Virus record (IMG/VR): IMGVR_UViG_3300037261_000233
Span: 1-34,338 of that record
Source of the DNA: a virus
Strand: one strand, 5' to 3'
DNA length: 34,338 nucleotides
Shown: piece by piece, positions 6,166 through 12,998 of the stretch
Numbering within the stretch: the first letter of the stretch is position 1
How the letters are laid out: every line of letters begins with the position of its first letter
Position numbers and translations under genes: made by a program
The notes under the pieces: generated by a model
What the model saw: the letters and a program-made list of their open reading frames with translations, nothing else
What the model was told of the DNA's origin: nothing
The model's database searches: none

Positions 6166-6175
6166 AGCGTATAAA
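6146..6175 (+). promoter_or_regulatory. late promoter (PR'-like)
   Basis: A perfect TTGACA at 6146-6151, an 18-base spacer and TATAAA at 6170-6175. It overlaps the end of the Q-like gene and is the strongest consensus promoter in the window. Transcription would begin near 6182, about 30 bases before the first terminator hairpin. That short constitutive leader is the expected substrate for Q-type antitermination. Confidence 0.8.
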
Positions 6176-6214
6176 ACCCGCTAAGCTGGTGTGAAGTTAT
6201 CACTAGCTGGAGAG

Positions 6215-6250
6215 AAACCCGAGTCCGCACCACGCGCCTCGGGTTTTTTT
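6215..6250 (+). terminator. intrinsic terminator in the late leader (tR'-like)
   Basis: The stem AAACCCGAG / CTCGGGTTT (6215-6223 and 6238-6246) is perfect, with a 14-base loop and a run of seven T (6244-6250). It should stop transcription from the late promoter about 60 bases after its start unless an antiterminator is present. Confidence 0.85.
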
Positions 6251-6266
6251 GTTGCCACGAACTGAC

Positions 6267-6337
6267 GCGACTGTAGGACACCGGTAGTCCGCCTGGCTCA
6301 TAACCAGGAGATAGGTGGTTCAATTCCACCCGTCGCT
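6267..6337 (+). tRNA. phage tRNA with CAT anticodon (Met or Ile2)
   Basis: The cloverleaf is clear. The D stem is GGAC/GTCC with loop ACCGGTA. The anticodon arm is CCTGG-CTCATAA-CCAGG, and the variable loop is AGATA. The T arm is GGTGG-TTCAATT-CCACC. Conserved bases T8, A14, GG18-19, A21, T33 and the TTC of the T loop are all present. The acceptor is odd: GCGAC pairs with GTCGC, but the next two positions do not pair and the 3' side seems one base short. No CCA is encoded. The first pair is G-C and the anticodon stem lacks three G-C pairs, so it is not an initiator. CAT could mean elongator Met, or Ile2 after lysidine modification. Confidence 0.75.
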
Positions 6338-6390
6338 TCCCTGACATTGCCATGTCTTCCTTCGTCCTCCTCCTCCCGAGAAGGAAGTTT

Positions 6391-6418
6391 GCCTGCATGT
6401 CACAGTGCAGGCTTTTTT
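6391..6418 (+). terminator. second intrinsic terminator in the late leader
   Basis: A perfect 7-base stem, GCCTGCA / TGCAGGC (6391-6397 and 6406-6412), with an 8-base loop and six T directly after. It lies between the tRNA and the HNH gene. It releases the tRNA-bearing transcript unless polymerase is modified by the antiterminator. Confidence 0.8.
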
Positions 6419-6422
6419 ATTT

Positions 6423-6797
6423 ATGCCAACAGCCGCACAACGCCCCTGCAGCGCGCCAGGTTGCGGCGCGCTCACTGATACGGGTCGATGCCCGGAGCAT
6501 CGACGGCAAGCGCAGCGCGCCCAAGACCAACAGCGCGGGTCTTCGAACGAGCGTGGCTATGGCAGCAAGTGGCAGAAGGCGAGCAAGGCTTATCTGCGTG
6601 CGCATCCGTTGTGCCAGTGTCCTGAGTGTGACGAGGGACGCAAGCGTGTGACTGTCGCAACCGTAGTCGATCACGTTATCCCGCACCGTGGTGATATGGC
6701 GCTGTTCTGGGATAGTAGCAATTGGCAGTCAATGAGCAAGCGATGCCACGATCGCAAGACCGCTCTCGAAGACGGTGGGTTCGGTCGCACGGGGTAG
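6423..6797 (+). CDS. HNH endonuclease of the terminase module
   Basis: A 124-residue protein with a zinc-binding N-terminus (C9, C14, C23 and H26), HPLCQCPEC at residues 61-69 and the HNH core VVDHVIPHRGD at 81-91. D83 and H84 are catalytic-type residues, N100 lies in SSNWQSM and H109 in RCHDRKT. HNH proteins next to terminase genes, such as HK97 gp74, are needed for cos cleavage and DNA packaging. The ATG at 6423 follows the T-run of a terminator and has no visible ribosome site; an upstream in-frame GTG at 6405 lies within the hairpin. Confidence 0.85.
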   Translation: MPTAAQRPCSAPGCGALTDTGRCPEHRRQAQRAQDQQRGSSNERGYGSKWQKASKAYLRAHPLCQCPECDEGRKRVTVATVVDHVIPHRGDMALFWDSSNWQSMSKRCHDRKTALEDGGFGRTG

Positions 6798-6898
6798 GGG
6801 TGGGTTTAATCTCTGCAGCCTCATCGCGCTAGACCGACAGTGTAGACACATTTCCATGACCGGGAAATCCGGTAGGGGGGTATCCCCGAGGAGCGACT

Positions 6899-7441
6899 AT
6901 GGGCCGAAAAGCACTGCCAGCCAACGTGCATTTGCTGCACGGGAATCCGAGTAAAAAAGCGCTCGGATCGCTGCTCGACGGCGGCGTGCGGCCGCCGGTG
7001 AGCGTGCCGAGCTGCCCAAGGCACCTCGGCGACGAGGCGCAGAAGGAATGGCGCCGCATTACGCGGCATCTTGAGCCGCTCGGTCTTATTTCGCAGATTG
7101 ACCGCGCCGCCCTGGCCGGCTATTGCTCCGCCTGGGGCGATTACGTCTGGGCCGAGCTGCGCATCGCAGCGCTGAATGGCGCGGACCCAACGCGGCCGAA
7201 CACAGAGGCTCGCGGCGCTGACAATACGGGCGAGCGCGGTCGCATCTGGGATACGCCCTCCGGCTACAAGCAGATTTCGGTGCCGATGCAGATCCGCAAT
7301 CGGGCGCTGGAAATGATGGTGAAATTCCTGGCCGAGTTTGGCATGTCGCCGGCGGCGCGTTCGCGCGTCACGCCGAGTGATGTACAGTTGCCGCTGCCAG
7401 GGATGGCGCCTCCGGCAGAAGGCGGATGGAGCAATCTGTAG
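6899..7441 (+). CDS. terminase small subunit, P27 family
   Basis: A 180-residue protein with GAGGAG before the ATG. It begins MGRKALPANVHLLHGNPSKK, the typical start of P27-type small terminases, followed by CPRHLGDEAQKEWRRI, where the P27 core begins. The C-terminal part (RNRALEMMVKFLAEFGMSP) is also characteristic. It recognises the packaging site and regulates the large subunit. The end overlaps the large-subunit gene by 16 bases. The 100 bases before it, after the HNH gene, may hold the cos site; I see no clear cohesive-end signature. Confidence 0.88.
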   Translation: MGRKALPANVHLLHGNPSKKALGSLLDGGVRPPVSVPSCPRHLGDEAQKEWRRITRHLEPLGLISQIDRAALAGYCSAWGDYVWAELRIAALNGADPTRPNTEARGADNTGERGRIWDTPSGYKQISVPMQIRNRALEMMVKFLAEFGMSPAARSRVTPSDVQLPLPGMAPPAEGGWSNL

Positions 7442-9240
7442 AACGAGCCAGCTTCGCGGATATCGCGACGCAGTGGGCCCGGGATGTAGCTAACGACCTC
7501 GATCTGTCCTGCAAGTGGGTCCGCCTGGCTGCGCAACGCCACCTGCGCGACCTGGAGCGCGCCGCGGCCGGGGCAGTTGATTTTCCATACGTCTGGAATC
7601 CGGAACTGCCAGATCTGCAGGCGCGCCGCGAGGGCAAGGGAGACCTCAAGACCTACCAGCCGGCGGAGCGCGTCTGCAGATTCGCCGAGCTCAACCCGCA
7701 CATCAAGGGCGACTGGGCTGAACGGGGTGAGCGGATTAAGCTCGAGCGCTGGCAGATCTTCGTCCTCGCGTCGATTTTTGGCTGGTGCCATGCGGAGACG
7801 AAACGACGGCGCTTCCGCGACGCTGATCTTTTCGTGCCGCGCAAGAACGCCAAGTCGACCATCGGCGCCGTGATCGGCAATTACATGCTGGCGGTCGACG
7901 GCGAGTTCGGGGCGGAGGTCTACAGCGGCGCCACGTCGGAGGACCAGGCGCTCGAGGTGTTCCGGCCCGCGCGGCTGATGGCGAAGGCTTCGCCACAGTT
8001 CCTGCAGCGGTATGGTGTCATTGTCAACGTATCGAATCTGTCGATCGGTGGGAACAACAGCAAGTTCGAGCCGGTGATTGGAAAGCCCGGCGATGGTGCA
8101 TCGCCGTCCTGCGCGATCGTGGACGAGTATCACGAGCACAAGACCTCGCAGCTCTACGATGCGATGAAAACCGGCATGCTCGCCCGCTCGCAGGCGCTCA
8201 TGCTGGTGATTACCACGACCGGATCGGACATATCCGGGCCCTGCTACACGCACCAGGTGGAGCTGCAGAAAATACTCGAGGGGCTGATCGAGAACGAGCG
8301 GCGTTTCGGCATCATTTTCACGATCGACGAAGGCGACGACTGGACCAGCGAAGAGGCGCTGCGCAAGGCCAACCCGAATTTTGGCGTCTCGATCGACACG
8401 GAGACGCTGCTCGCCGACCAGCGCGAGGCGGTTTCGAACCCGCGCAAGCAAGCGATCTTCAAAACCAAACACCTGGACATCTGGGTGCACGCGGCGTCGC
8501 CCTGGATCAACCTGCACAAGCTGCAGAAGCTCGCGGATCAGTCGCTTAGGCGCGAGCAGTTCCACGGCGAACCCTGCTGGCCAGGCTTCGACCTTGCCAG
8601 CAAGATCGACATTGCTTCGAACGTTGAACTGTTCCGGCGCGAGATCGTAGGCAAGTCGCACTACTATGCGTTCAGCCGCAACTATGCGCCGCAGGCCGCG
8701 ATCGAGAAAGAAGAAAATGAGCACTACCGCGCCTGGGTAGCGCAGGGCCACCTCACCCAGACGCCGGGCAACATGATCGCCCTGAAGCAGATCGAGGAAG
8801 AGGCGGTCGCGGATTTTGGCAAGTTCACCGTCAAGGAAATCGCGATGGACGCCTGGGGCGCGCGCGAAATGGCGCCGTCGCTGCAGGAGAAGGGCTTCGT
8901 CGTCGTCGATATCCCGATGCAGGTCCGTCACTTGTCGGAGCCGATGAAGGAAATCCAGGCGCTGGTCGAAGATGGGCGCTTTCACTACGACGGCAACCCC
9001 GCGTTCGTGTGGATGATGAGCAACGTCGAAGTGAAGGAAGACCGCAATGACAACATCTTCCCGCGCAAGCAGCGCGCGGAAAATAAGATCGACGCCGCGG
9101 TGGCGCTGATCGTCGCCATGGCGCGCGCCATGATCAACAAAAACGAACCCGGCATCGATGACTGGCTGCGCAGTGCGAGCGGGCCACCTGCGGGCGGATC
9201 TCCCGCACCGAATGGCGAGATCATGAGGAGCTCGGCATGA
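7426..9240 (+). CDS. terminase large subunit
   Basis: A 604-residue packaging motor. The Walker A-like motif RKNAKST is at residues 139-145. A Walker B strand (CAIVDEYHEH) is near residue 230 and is followed by the coupling motif region VITTTGSD. The nuclease domain follows; an acidic strand AMDAWGAREM near residue 475 and late acidic residues (ENKIDAAVALIVAM) fit its metal site. Length and motifs match the HK97-type large terminases. It forms a pentamer on the portal and cuts the concatemer. The gene overlaps the small subunit gene. Confidence 0.93.
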   Translation: MEQSVERASFADIATQWARDVANDLDLSCKWVRLAAQRHLRDLERAAAGAVDFPYVWNPELPDLQARREGKGDLKTYQPAERVCRFAELNPHIKGDWAERGERIKLERWQIFVLASIFGWCHAETKRRRFRDADLFVPRKNAKSTIGAVIGNYMLAVDGEFGAEVYSGATSEDQALEVFRPARLMAKASPQFLQRYGVIVNVSNLSIGGNNSKFEPVIGKPGDGASPSCAIVDEYHEHKTSQLYDAMKTGMLARSQALMLVITTTGSDISGPCYTHQVELQKILEGLIENERRFGIIFTIDEGDDWTSEEALRKANPNFGVSIDTETLLADQREAVSNPRKQAIFKTKHLDIWVHAASPWINLHKLQKLADQSLRREQFHGEPCWPGFDLASKIDIASNVELFRREIVGKSHYYAFSRNYAPQAAIEKEENEHYRAWVAQGHLTQTPGNMIALKQIEEEAVADFGKFTVKEIAMDAWGAREMAPSLQEKGFVVVDIPMQVRHLSEPMKEIQALVEDGRFHYDGNPAFVWMMSNVEVKEDRNDNIFPRKQRAENKIDAAVALIVAMARAMINKNEPGIDDWLRSASGPPAGGSPAPNGEIMRSSA

Positions 9241-9278
9241 TGAAGACGCAGTATTCACCGGCGGAGGTCGCACCTTGA
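9237..9278 (+). other. 13-codon mini-ORF bridging terminase and portal
   Basis: ATG 9237 overlaps the terminase stop (ATGA) and encodes MMKTQYSPAEVAP before a TGA at 9276-9278. The portal's TTG start overlaps that TGA. The mini-ORF is too short to be a likely protein, but it could carry ribosomes from terminase to portal and set portal dose. It also contains the portal ribosome site. Confidence 0.35.
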
Positions 9279-10594
9279 ACCTCCTGCAGAAGCTCGCCCG
9301 CTGGACCGCGCAGAAGGCAGCCAATTACAGCGGCCAAACCTTCACGCTCGCGGACAAAGATCCGTGGCGGCTGATCACCGGCGGCGGCACGGTGGTCGGT
9401 AAGCAAGTGAACGACAACACGGCGATGCAGGTAACGGCTTTTTTCGCCTGCATCCGGTTGCTGGCCGAAACGATGGGCGCCATGCCATCGGGGATCTACC
9501 GCTCGGAGAAAAGCGGCAATTCGGAAAAGGTCGATCACGCGCTCGGTGAGGTCCTGATCGAGCAGCCGAACGCGGACATGAACGGGATCGAGTTTCGCGA
9601 GGCGTCCACGTCGAACCTGGCTGCGCGCGGCAACGCCTACTCGCTGATCGAGCGCCGCGGGGGCGGTGACGTGCTCTCGCTCTATCCGATCCCGTCGGCG
9701 CGGGTCCAGGTGAAGCGCGACAAATCGACCGACTGGCAGATCAAGTACGGGATCCAGGATCGCGGCGCGACGGAATGGTATCCGCCGGAGAAGGTCTGGC
9801 ACCGCAAGGGCTTCAGCTTCGACGGCCTGGTCGGGCTCTCGCCGATAGCGTGTGCGCGCGAGGCGATCGGACTCGCACTCGCCGGCGAGGAATACAACGC
9901 GCGGCTGTTCGGCCAGGGGCTCATGCCCTCGGCGCGCGTGTCGATCCCGGCCTGGTTGACCGATGAGCAGCGCAAGGTAGCGAACGCGAAGCTCTTGGAA
10001 ATGCACACCGGCATGGTCAACATGAACAAGCCGATGTTGCTCGAGGGCGGCATGAAGGTAGACGACGGCCTACTGACCCCGGACGATGCGCAGTTTCTGC
10101 AGTTGCGCCAGTTCACAGTGATCGAAATATGCCGGATGCTCGGGGTCAAGCCGCACATGATCGCGGCCCTGGAGCGCGCAACGGACAACAACATCGAAAA
10201 GCTGTCGCTGGAATTCGTGATGTACACGATGCTGCCGTACCTGCGGCGCGACGAGATTGGCGCCCGGAAGCTGTTCAAGCCGGCAGACAGGGCGAAGTTT
10301 TTCTACCACTACAACTTCGAGGGCCTGCTGCGCGCCGATAGCGTGGCGCGGGCTCAGTTGTACGCGATATTGCTGGCGAACGGCGTCTACAGCCGCAACG
10401 AAGTGCGCGCGCTCGAAAATCGCAACAGCGTGGACGATCCGGCGATGGACGGGTACACGGTCCAGCTCAATATGACGCTGATTGACATGCTGGAGCAGAT
10501 ACAGCGGGCGAAGGTGACACCGCCGGCCGCGCCGGCGCCAGAGCCTGCGCCGAACCCGATGCCGAAACCGAAACTTGTAGGAGCAGCAGCATGA
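9275..10594 (+). CDS. portal protein, HK97 family
   Basis: A 439-residue protein with an unusual TTG start at 9275, supported by GGAGG 8 bases upstream. Typical portal segments are seen: AMQVTAFFACIRLLAETMG, then ARGNAYSLIERRGGG, PPEKVWHRKGFSFDGLVGLSP and FTVIEICRMLGVKP. The C-terminus is a proline- and alanine-rich tail. It forms the dodecameric ring at one capsid vertex through which DNA enters and leaves. It overlaps the protease gene by ATGA. Confidence 0.92.
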   Translation: MNLLQKLARWTAQKAANYSGQTFTLADKDPWRLITGGGTVVGKQVNDNTAMQVTAFFACIRLLAETMGAMPSGIYRSEKSGNSEKVDHALGEVLIEQPNADMNGIEFREASTSNLAARGNAYSLIERRGGGDVLSLYPIPSARVQVKRDKSTDWQIKYGIQDRGATEWYPPEKVWHRKGFSFDGLVGLSPIACAREAIGLALAGEEYNARLFGQGLMPSARVSIPAWLTDEQRKVANAKLLEMHTGMVNMNKPMLLEGGMKVDDGLLTPDDAQFLQLRQFTVIEICRMLGVKPHMIAALERATDNNIEKLSLEFVMYTMLPYLRRDEIGARKLFKPADRAKFFYHYNFEGLLRADSVARAQLYAILLANGVYSRNEVRALENRNSVDDPAMDGYTVQLNMTLIDMLEQIQRAKVTPPAAPAPEPAPNPMPKPKLVGAAA

Positions 10595-11238
10595 AAAAGT
10601 TCATCGAATGCCCGTTCGACCTGAAGGCGATCAACGACATCGGCACCTTCAGCGGCTACGCCTCGATCTTCGGCAACGTCGATTCCGGCGGTGACATCAT
10701 GGAGCGCGGCAGCTTCAAGGAATTTCACAAGACGCGCGACGGCAAGGTGCTGATCCTGTATCAGCACTCGACGCGCGATCCGATTGGGAAGGCCGATGTG
10801 CACCAGGACGACAAGGGCCTGCATTTCGACGGCCAGCTCGTCATGGAGGACGCTACGGCGCGCAAGGCCTATGTTGGCATGAAGGCGGGCACGATCGACG
10901 CCATGAGTTTCGGCTTTGACGTGTTGCCTGGCGGGGCCACAGTTACCGAAGGCGGCATCCGCAAGATTTCAGCGGCCAAGTGCTGGGAGCTGAGCCCGGT
11001 GACGTTCGGCATGAACGAGCTGGCGCGCATCGAAGCGGTCAAGGCCGCCGGCAACATCACGACAATCAGAGAATTTGAGGACTTTCTGCGGGAAGCAGGC
11101 GGGTTCTCGAAGTCGCAGGCGGTGGCGATCGCCGGCGGTGGCTGGAAAACGCTGCAGGACCGGAGGGATTCTGGCGAAGCGGACGGCGCATCGGAGTACC
11201 TGAAGTTTCTCAACTCACTCACGGAGACATCCACATGA
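10591..11238 (+). CDS. prohead maturation protease, HK97 family
   Basis: A 215-residue protein. The fold is that of the phage U35/herpesvirus-assemblin serine proteases: SGYASIFGNVDSGGDIM at residues 21-37, YQHS with the catalytic histidine at 59, and MSFGF with the catalytic serine at 106. It cleaves the N-terminal scaffold arm of the capsid protein and then itself. AGGAG lies upstream of the ATG, and the gene overlaps both neighbours by 4 bases. The last 60 residues (FEDFLREAGGFSKSQA) are the usual short C-terminal extension. Confidence 0.92.
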   Translation: MKKFIECPFDLKAINDIGTFSGYASIFGNVDSGGDIMERGSFKEFHKTRDGKVLILYQHSTRDPIGKADVHQDDKGLHFDGQLVMEDATARKAYVGMKAGTIDAMSFGFDVLPGGATVTEGGIRKISAAKCWELSPVTFGMNELARIEAVKAAGNITTIREFEDFLREAGGFSKSQAVAIAGGGWKTLQDRRDSGEADGASEYLKFLNSLTETST

Positions 11239-12590
11239 AAACAATCTTCCGCGCGCCGCTCCTGGCGCTGCAATTCCTGATGCTCGCGCTCGCCGCTTGT
11301 GTCGATACCTACGCCCGGCGCGTCTGGTGCTTTTACGAAGGGCCGCCGGGCGACCTGAAGGCGCTGGCCGAAGCGACCGAGAAAGCCATCAAGGCACTGC
11401 AGGACAACATGAAGAAAACGCAGGATCTGGCGACCGAGGCGCTCGAAACATCGCGCAAGGAAGGCACGATCCACGGCGAGCAGAACGCGAAACTGAAAGA
11501 ACTCGGTGAGTTCGACAGCAAGGCGTCGGATATCTTCAATGAACTGAAAACGCGCGTGCTTGAGGTCGAGCAGAAGATGGCGCACAAACCTGCAGGCGGC
11601 GGTGATTCCGAGTTCAAGAGCATGGGCCAGATCGTCGCGGCGTCCGAGCAGTTCAAAGCGGCGCAGGCGTCCAAGGGCCGGCAACGCATGGACAAGGTGG
11701 ACGTGGGCAGCTTCCACACCAAGGCGACCATCACCGGGCAACTGAACCAGGGCACGACCACGACATCGTCGATCGTGATGCCGGACTTCCGCCCCGGCGT
11801 CGTCATGCCCGGCCTGCAGCGCATGACTGTGCGCGACCTGCTGACGCAGAATCGCACCCTGTCGAACCTGATCGTGTATGCGAAGGAGCTGCTCTACACG
11901 AGCAACGCGGGTCCGCAGTACCAGGTCTCGCCGGCGTTGACGGAAGGCGCACTCAAGAACGAATCCGCGCTCACGTTCCAGCTCGCCAATGCGCCGGTGG
12001 TTACGATTGGCCACTGGATCCCGGCCTCGGAACAGATCCTGGAAGACGCGCCGATGCTTCAGGGCTACGTCGACGGGCGTCTGCGCTACGGCCTGATGCT
12101 CGAGGAAGAGAAGGAACTGCTGAACGGCAACGGCACCGCCGGCAAGTTGAACGGGCTGGTGAACCAGGCGACCGCCTTCACCGGCGCGGGGACGAACCAC
12201 ACCGCGATCGACCACATCCTGCTCGCGTACCTGCAGATCAGCCTGTCGTTCTACGAGCCGACCGGCGTGGTCCTCCATCCGACCGACTGGACGAACATGC
12301 TGCTGCTGAAGGACACGCTCGGACGCTACCTGTTCTCGGATCCGCAAGGCACCACGCAGCCGCGGCTCTGGGGCAAGGATGTCGTGGCCACGCCATCGCA
12401 AACGCAAGGGCAGTTCCTCGCCGGCGCGTTCAGGATGGCCGCGGAGATTTTCGACCGGGTGGATGCGACGGTCGAGATCTCGAAAGAACATGCGGATTTC
12501 TTCATCCGCAATTTGGTCGCGATCTTGGCCGAAGAGCGTCTCGCGCTAGTGGTGTACCGGGCGGCCGCCATCGTCAAGGGCGCGGTCTAG
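11235..12590 (+). CDS. major capsid protein precursor, HK97 fold
   Basis: A 451-residue protein with GGAGA before the ATG. Residues about 36-125 are a charged coiled-coil scaffold arm (KALAEATEKAIKALQDNMKK and on). The HK97 core begins near 165, with later conserved segments VTIGHWIPASEQILEDAP, LHPTDWTNMLLLKDTLG and FFIRNLVAILAEERLALVV. The protease should cleave between arm and core. Residues 1-22 are unexpected. Basic residues and a hydrophobic stretch end in LAAC, which reads like a lipoprotein signal peptide and lipobox with the cysteine at 22. The good ribosome site makes this start credible. Confidence 0.92.
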   Translation: MKTIFRAPLLALQFLMLALAACVDTYARRVWCFYEGPPGDLKALAEATEKAIKALQDNMKKTQDLATEALETSRKEGTIHGEQNAKLKELGEFDSKASDIFNELKTRVLEVEQKMAHKPAGGGDSEFKSMGQIVAASEQFKAAQASKGRQRMDKVDVGSFHTKATITGQLNQGTTTTSSIVMPDFRPGVVMPGLQRMTVRDLLTQNRTLSNLIVYAKELLYTSNAGPQYQVSPALTEGALKNESALTFQLANAPVVTIGHWIPASEQILEDAPMLQGYVDGRLRYGLMLEEEKELLNGNGTAGKLNGLVNQATAFTGAGTNHTAIDHILLAYLQISLSFYEPTGVVLHPTDWTNMLLLKDTLGRYLFSDPQGTTQPRLWGKDVVATPSQTQGQFLAGAFRMAAEIFDRVDATVEISKEHADFFIRNLVAILAEERLALVVYRAAAIVKGAV

Positions 12591-12609
12591 TCTTCATCGT
12601 TGTAACCAA

Positions 12610-12637
12610 CCCTCGGGTTTCGGCCCGAGGGCTTTTT
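12610..12637 (+). terminator. intrinsic terminator after the capsid gene
   Basis: A perfect 8-base stem, CCCTCGGG / CCCGAGGG (12610-12617 and 12624-12631), with a 6-base loop and CTTTTT after it. It separates the highly expressed capsid gene from the next cassette and would lower expression downstream. Confidence 0.85.
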
Positions 12638-12647
12638 AAGAGGTGCC

Positions 12648-12998
12648 ATGGAATCGCCAAGCACGCATTGCCGAGTTAAGCCGAACTGCATCATCGAGGA
12701 AGGCTGCGACGGCGCAATCATCTGGGTCACGCCTTCCCGCGCGCGCCTCTTGGCCGACGCCGGCGCCGTTGATCTGATCGGCGAGCAGCCTGAAATCGGC
12801 CCGAGCGAGACGAAACCTGCGGGCCCGTCCGAAAAAAAGTCTTATCCCGCCGCAACGGATTCCCCGTCGACCGATTTAGCGTCGTCAACCGAATCTGGGA
12901 AGGCGGGACAGTCGTCCTCCTCGGCGGTGGCCCAAGCCTTAGCGATGGGCAAGTCGATGCTGTCAAAGCGGCCTGGAGCGCCGAAAAAGTCCACGTAA
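12648..12998 (+). CDS. zero-frame product of the post-capsid gene
   Basis: The unshifted reading gives 116 residues from an ATG with AAGAGG before it. The first 64 or so (KPNCIIEEGCDGAIIWV then SRARLLADAGAVDLIGE) look like a small phage head protein of the kind often found right behind capsid genes. After the A-run at 12832 the sequence becomes a Ser/Ala/Pro-rich tail. That tail is the out-of-frame reading of a well-conserved coding sequence in the -1 frame. The short product could still be made, as in other frameshifted gene pairs, or it may be the product of a frame-breaking mutation. Confidence 0.6.
   Translation: MESPSTHCRVKPNCIIEEGCDGAIIWVTPSRARLLADAGAVDLIGEQPEIGPSETKPAGPSEKKSYPAATDSPSTDLASSTESGKAGQSSSSAVAQALAMGKSMLSKRPGAPKKST

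Noticed and set aside
6162-6398. Minus-strand frame of 78 codons across the late leader
   Set aside because: It is the antisense reading of the tRNA and the first terminator, with no ribosome site; such frames opposite tRNA genes are a common artefact.
6798-6898. cos site between the HNH and small terminase genes
   Set aside because: The position is suitable, but I see no clear cohesive-end symmetry or terminase-binding repeats, so I do not annotate it.
7264-9324. Minus-strand frame of 686 codons
   Set aside because: It lies opposite the terminase genes and has the Arg/Ala/Val-rich composition of a GC-rich shadow; terminase motifs on the plus strand are decisive.
10869-12491. Minus-strand frame of 540 codons
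   Set aside because: It is the shadow of the capsid and protease genes, with no independent start signal or domain.
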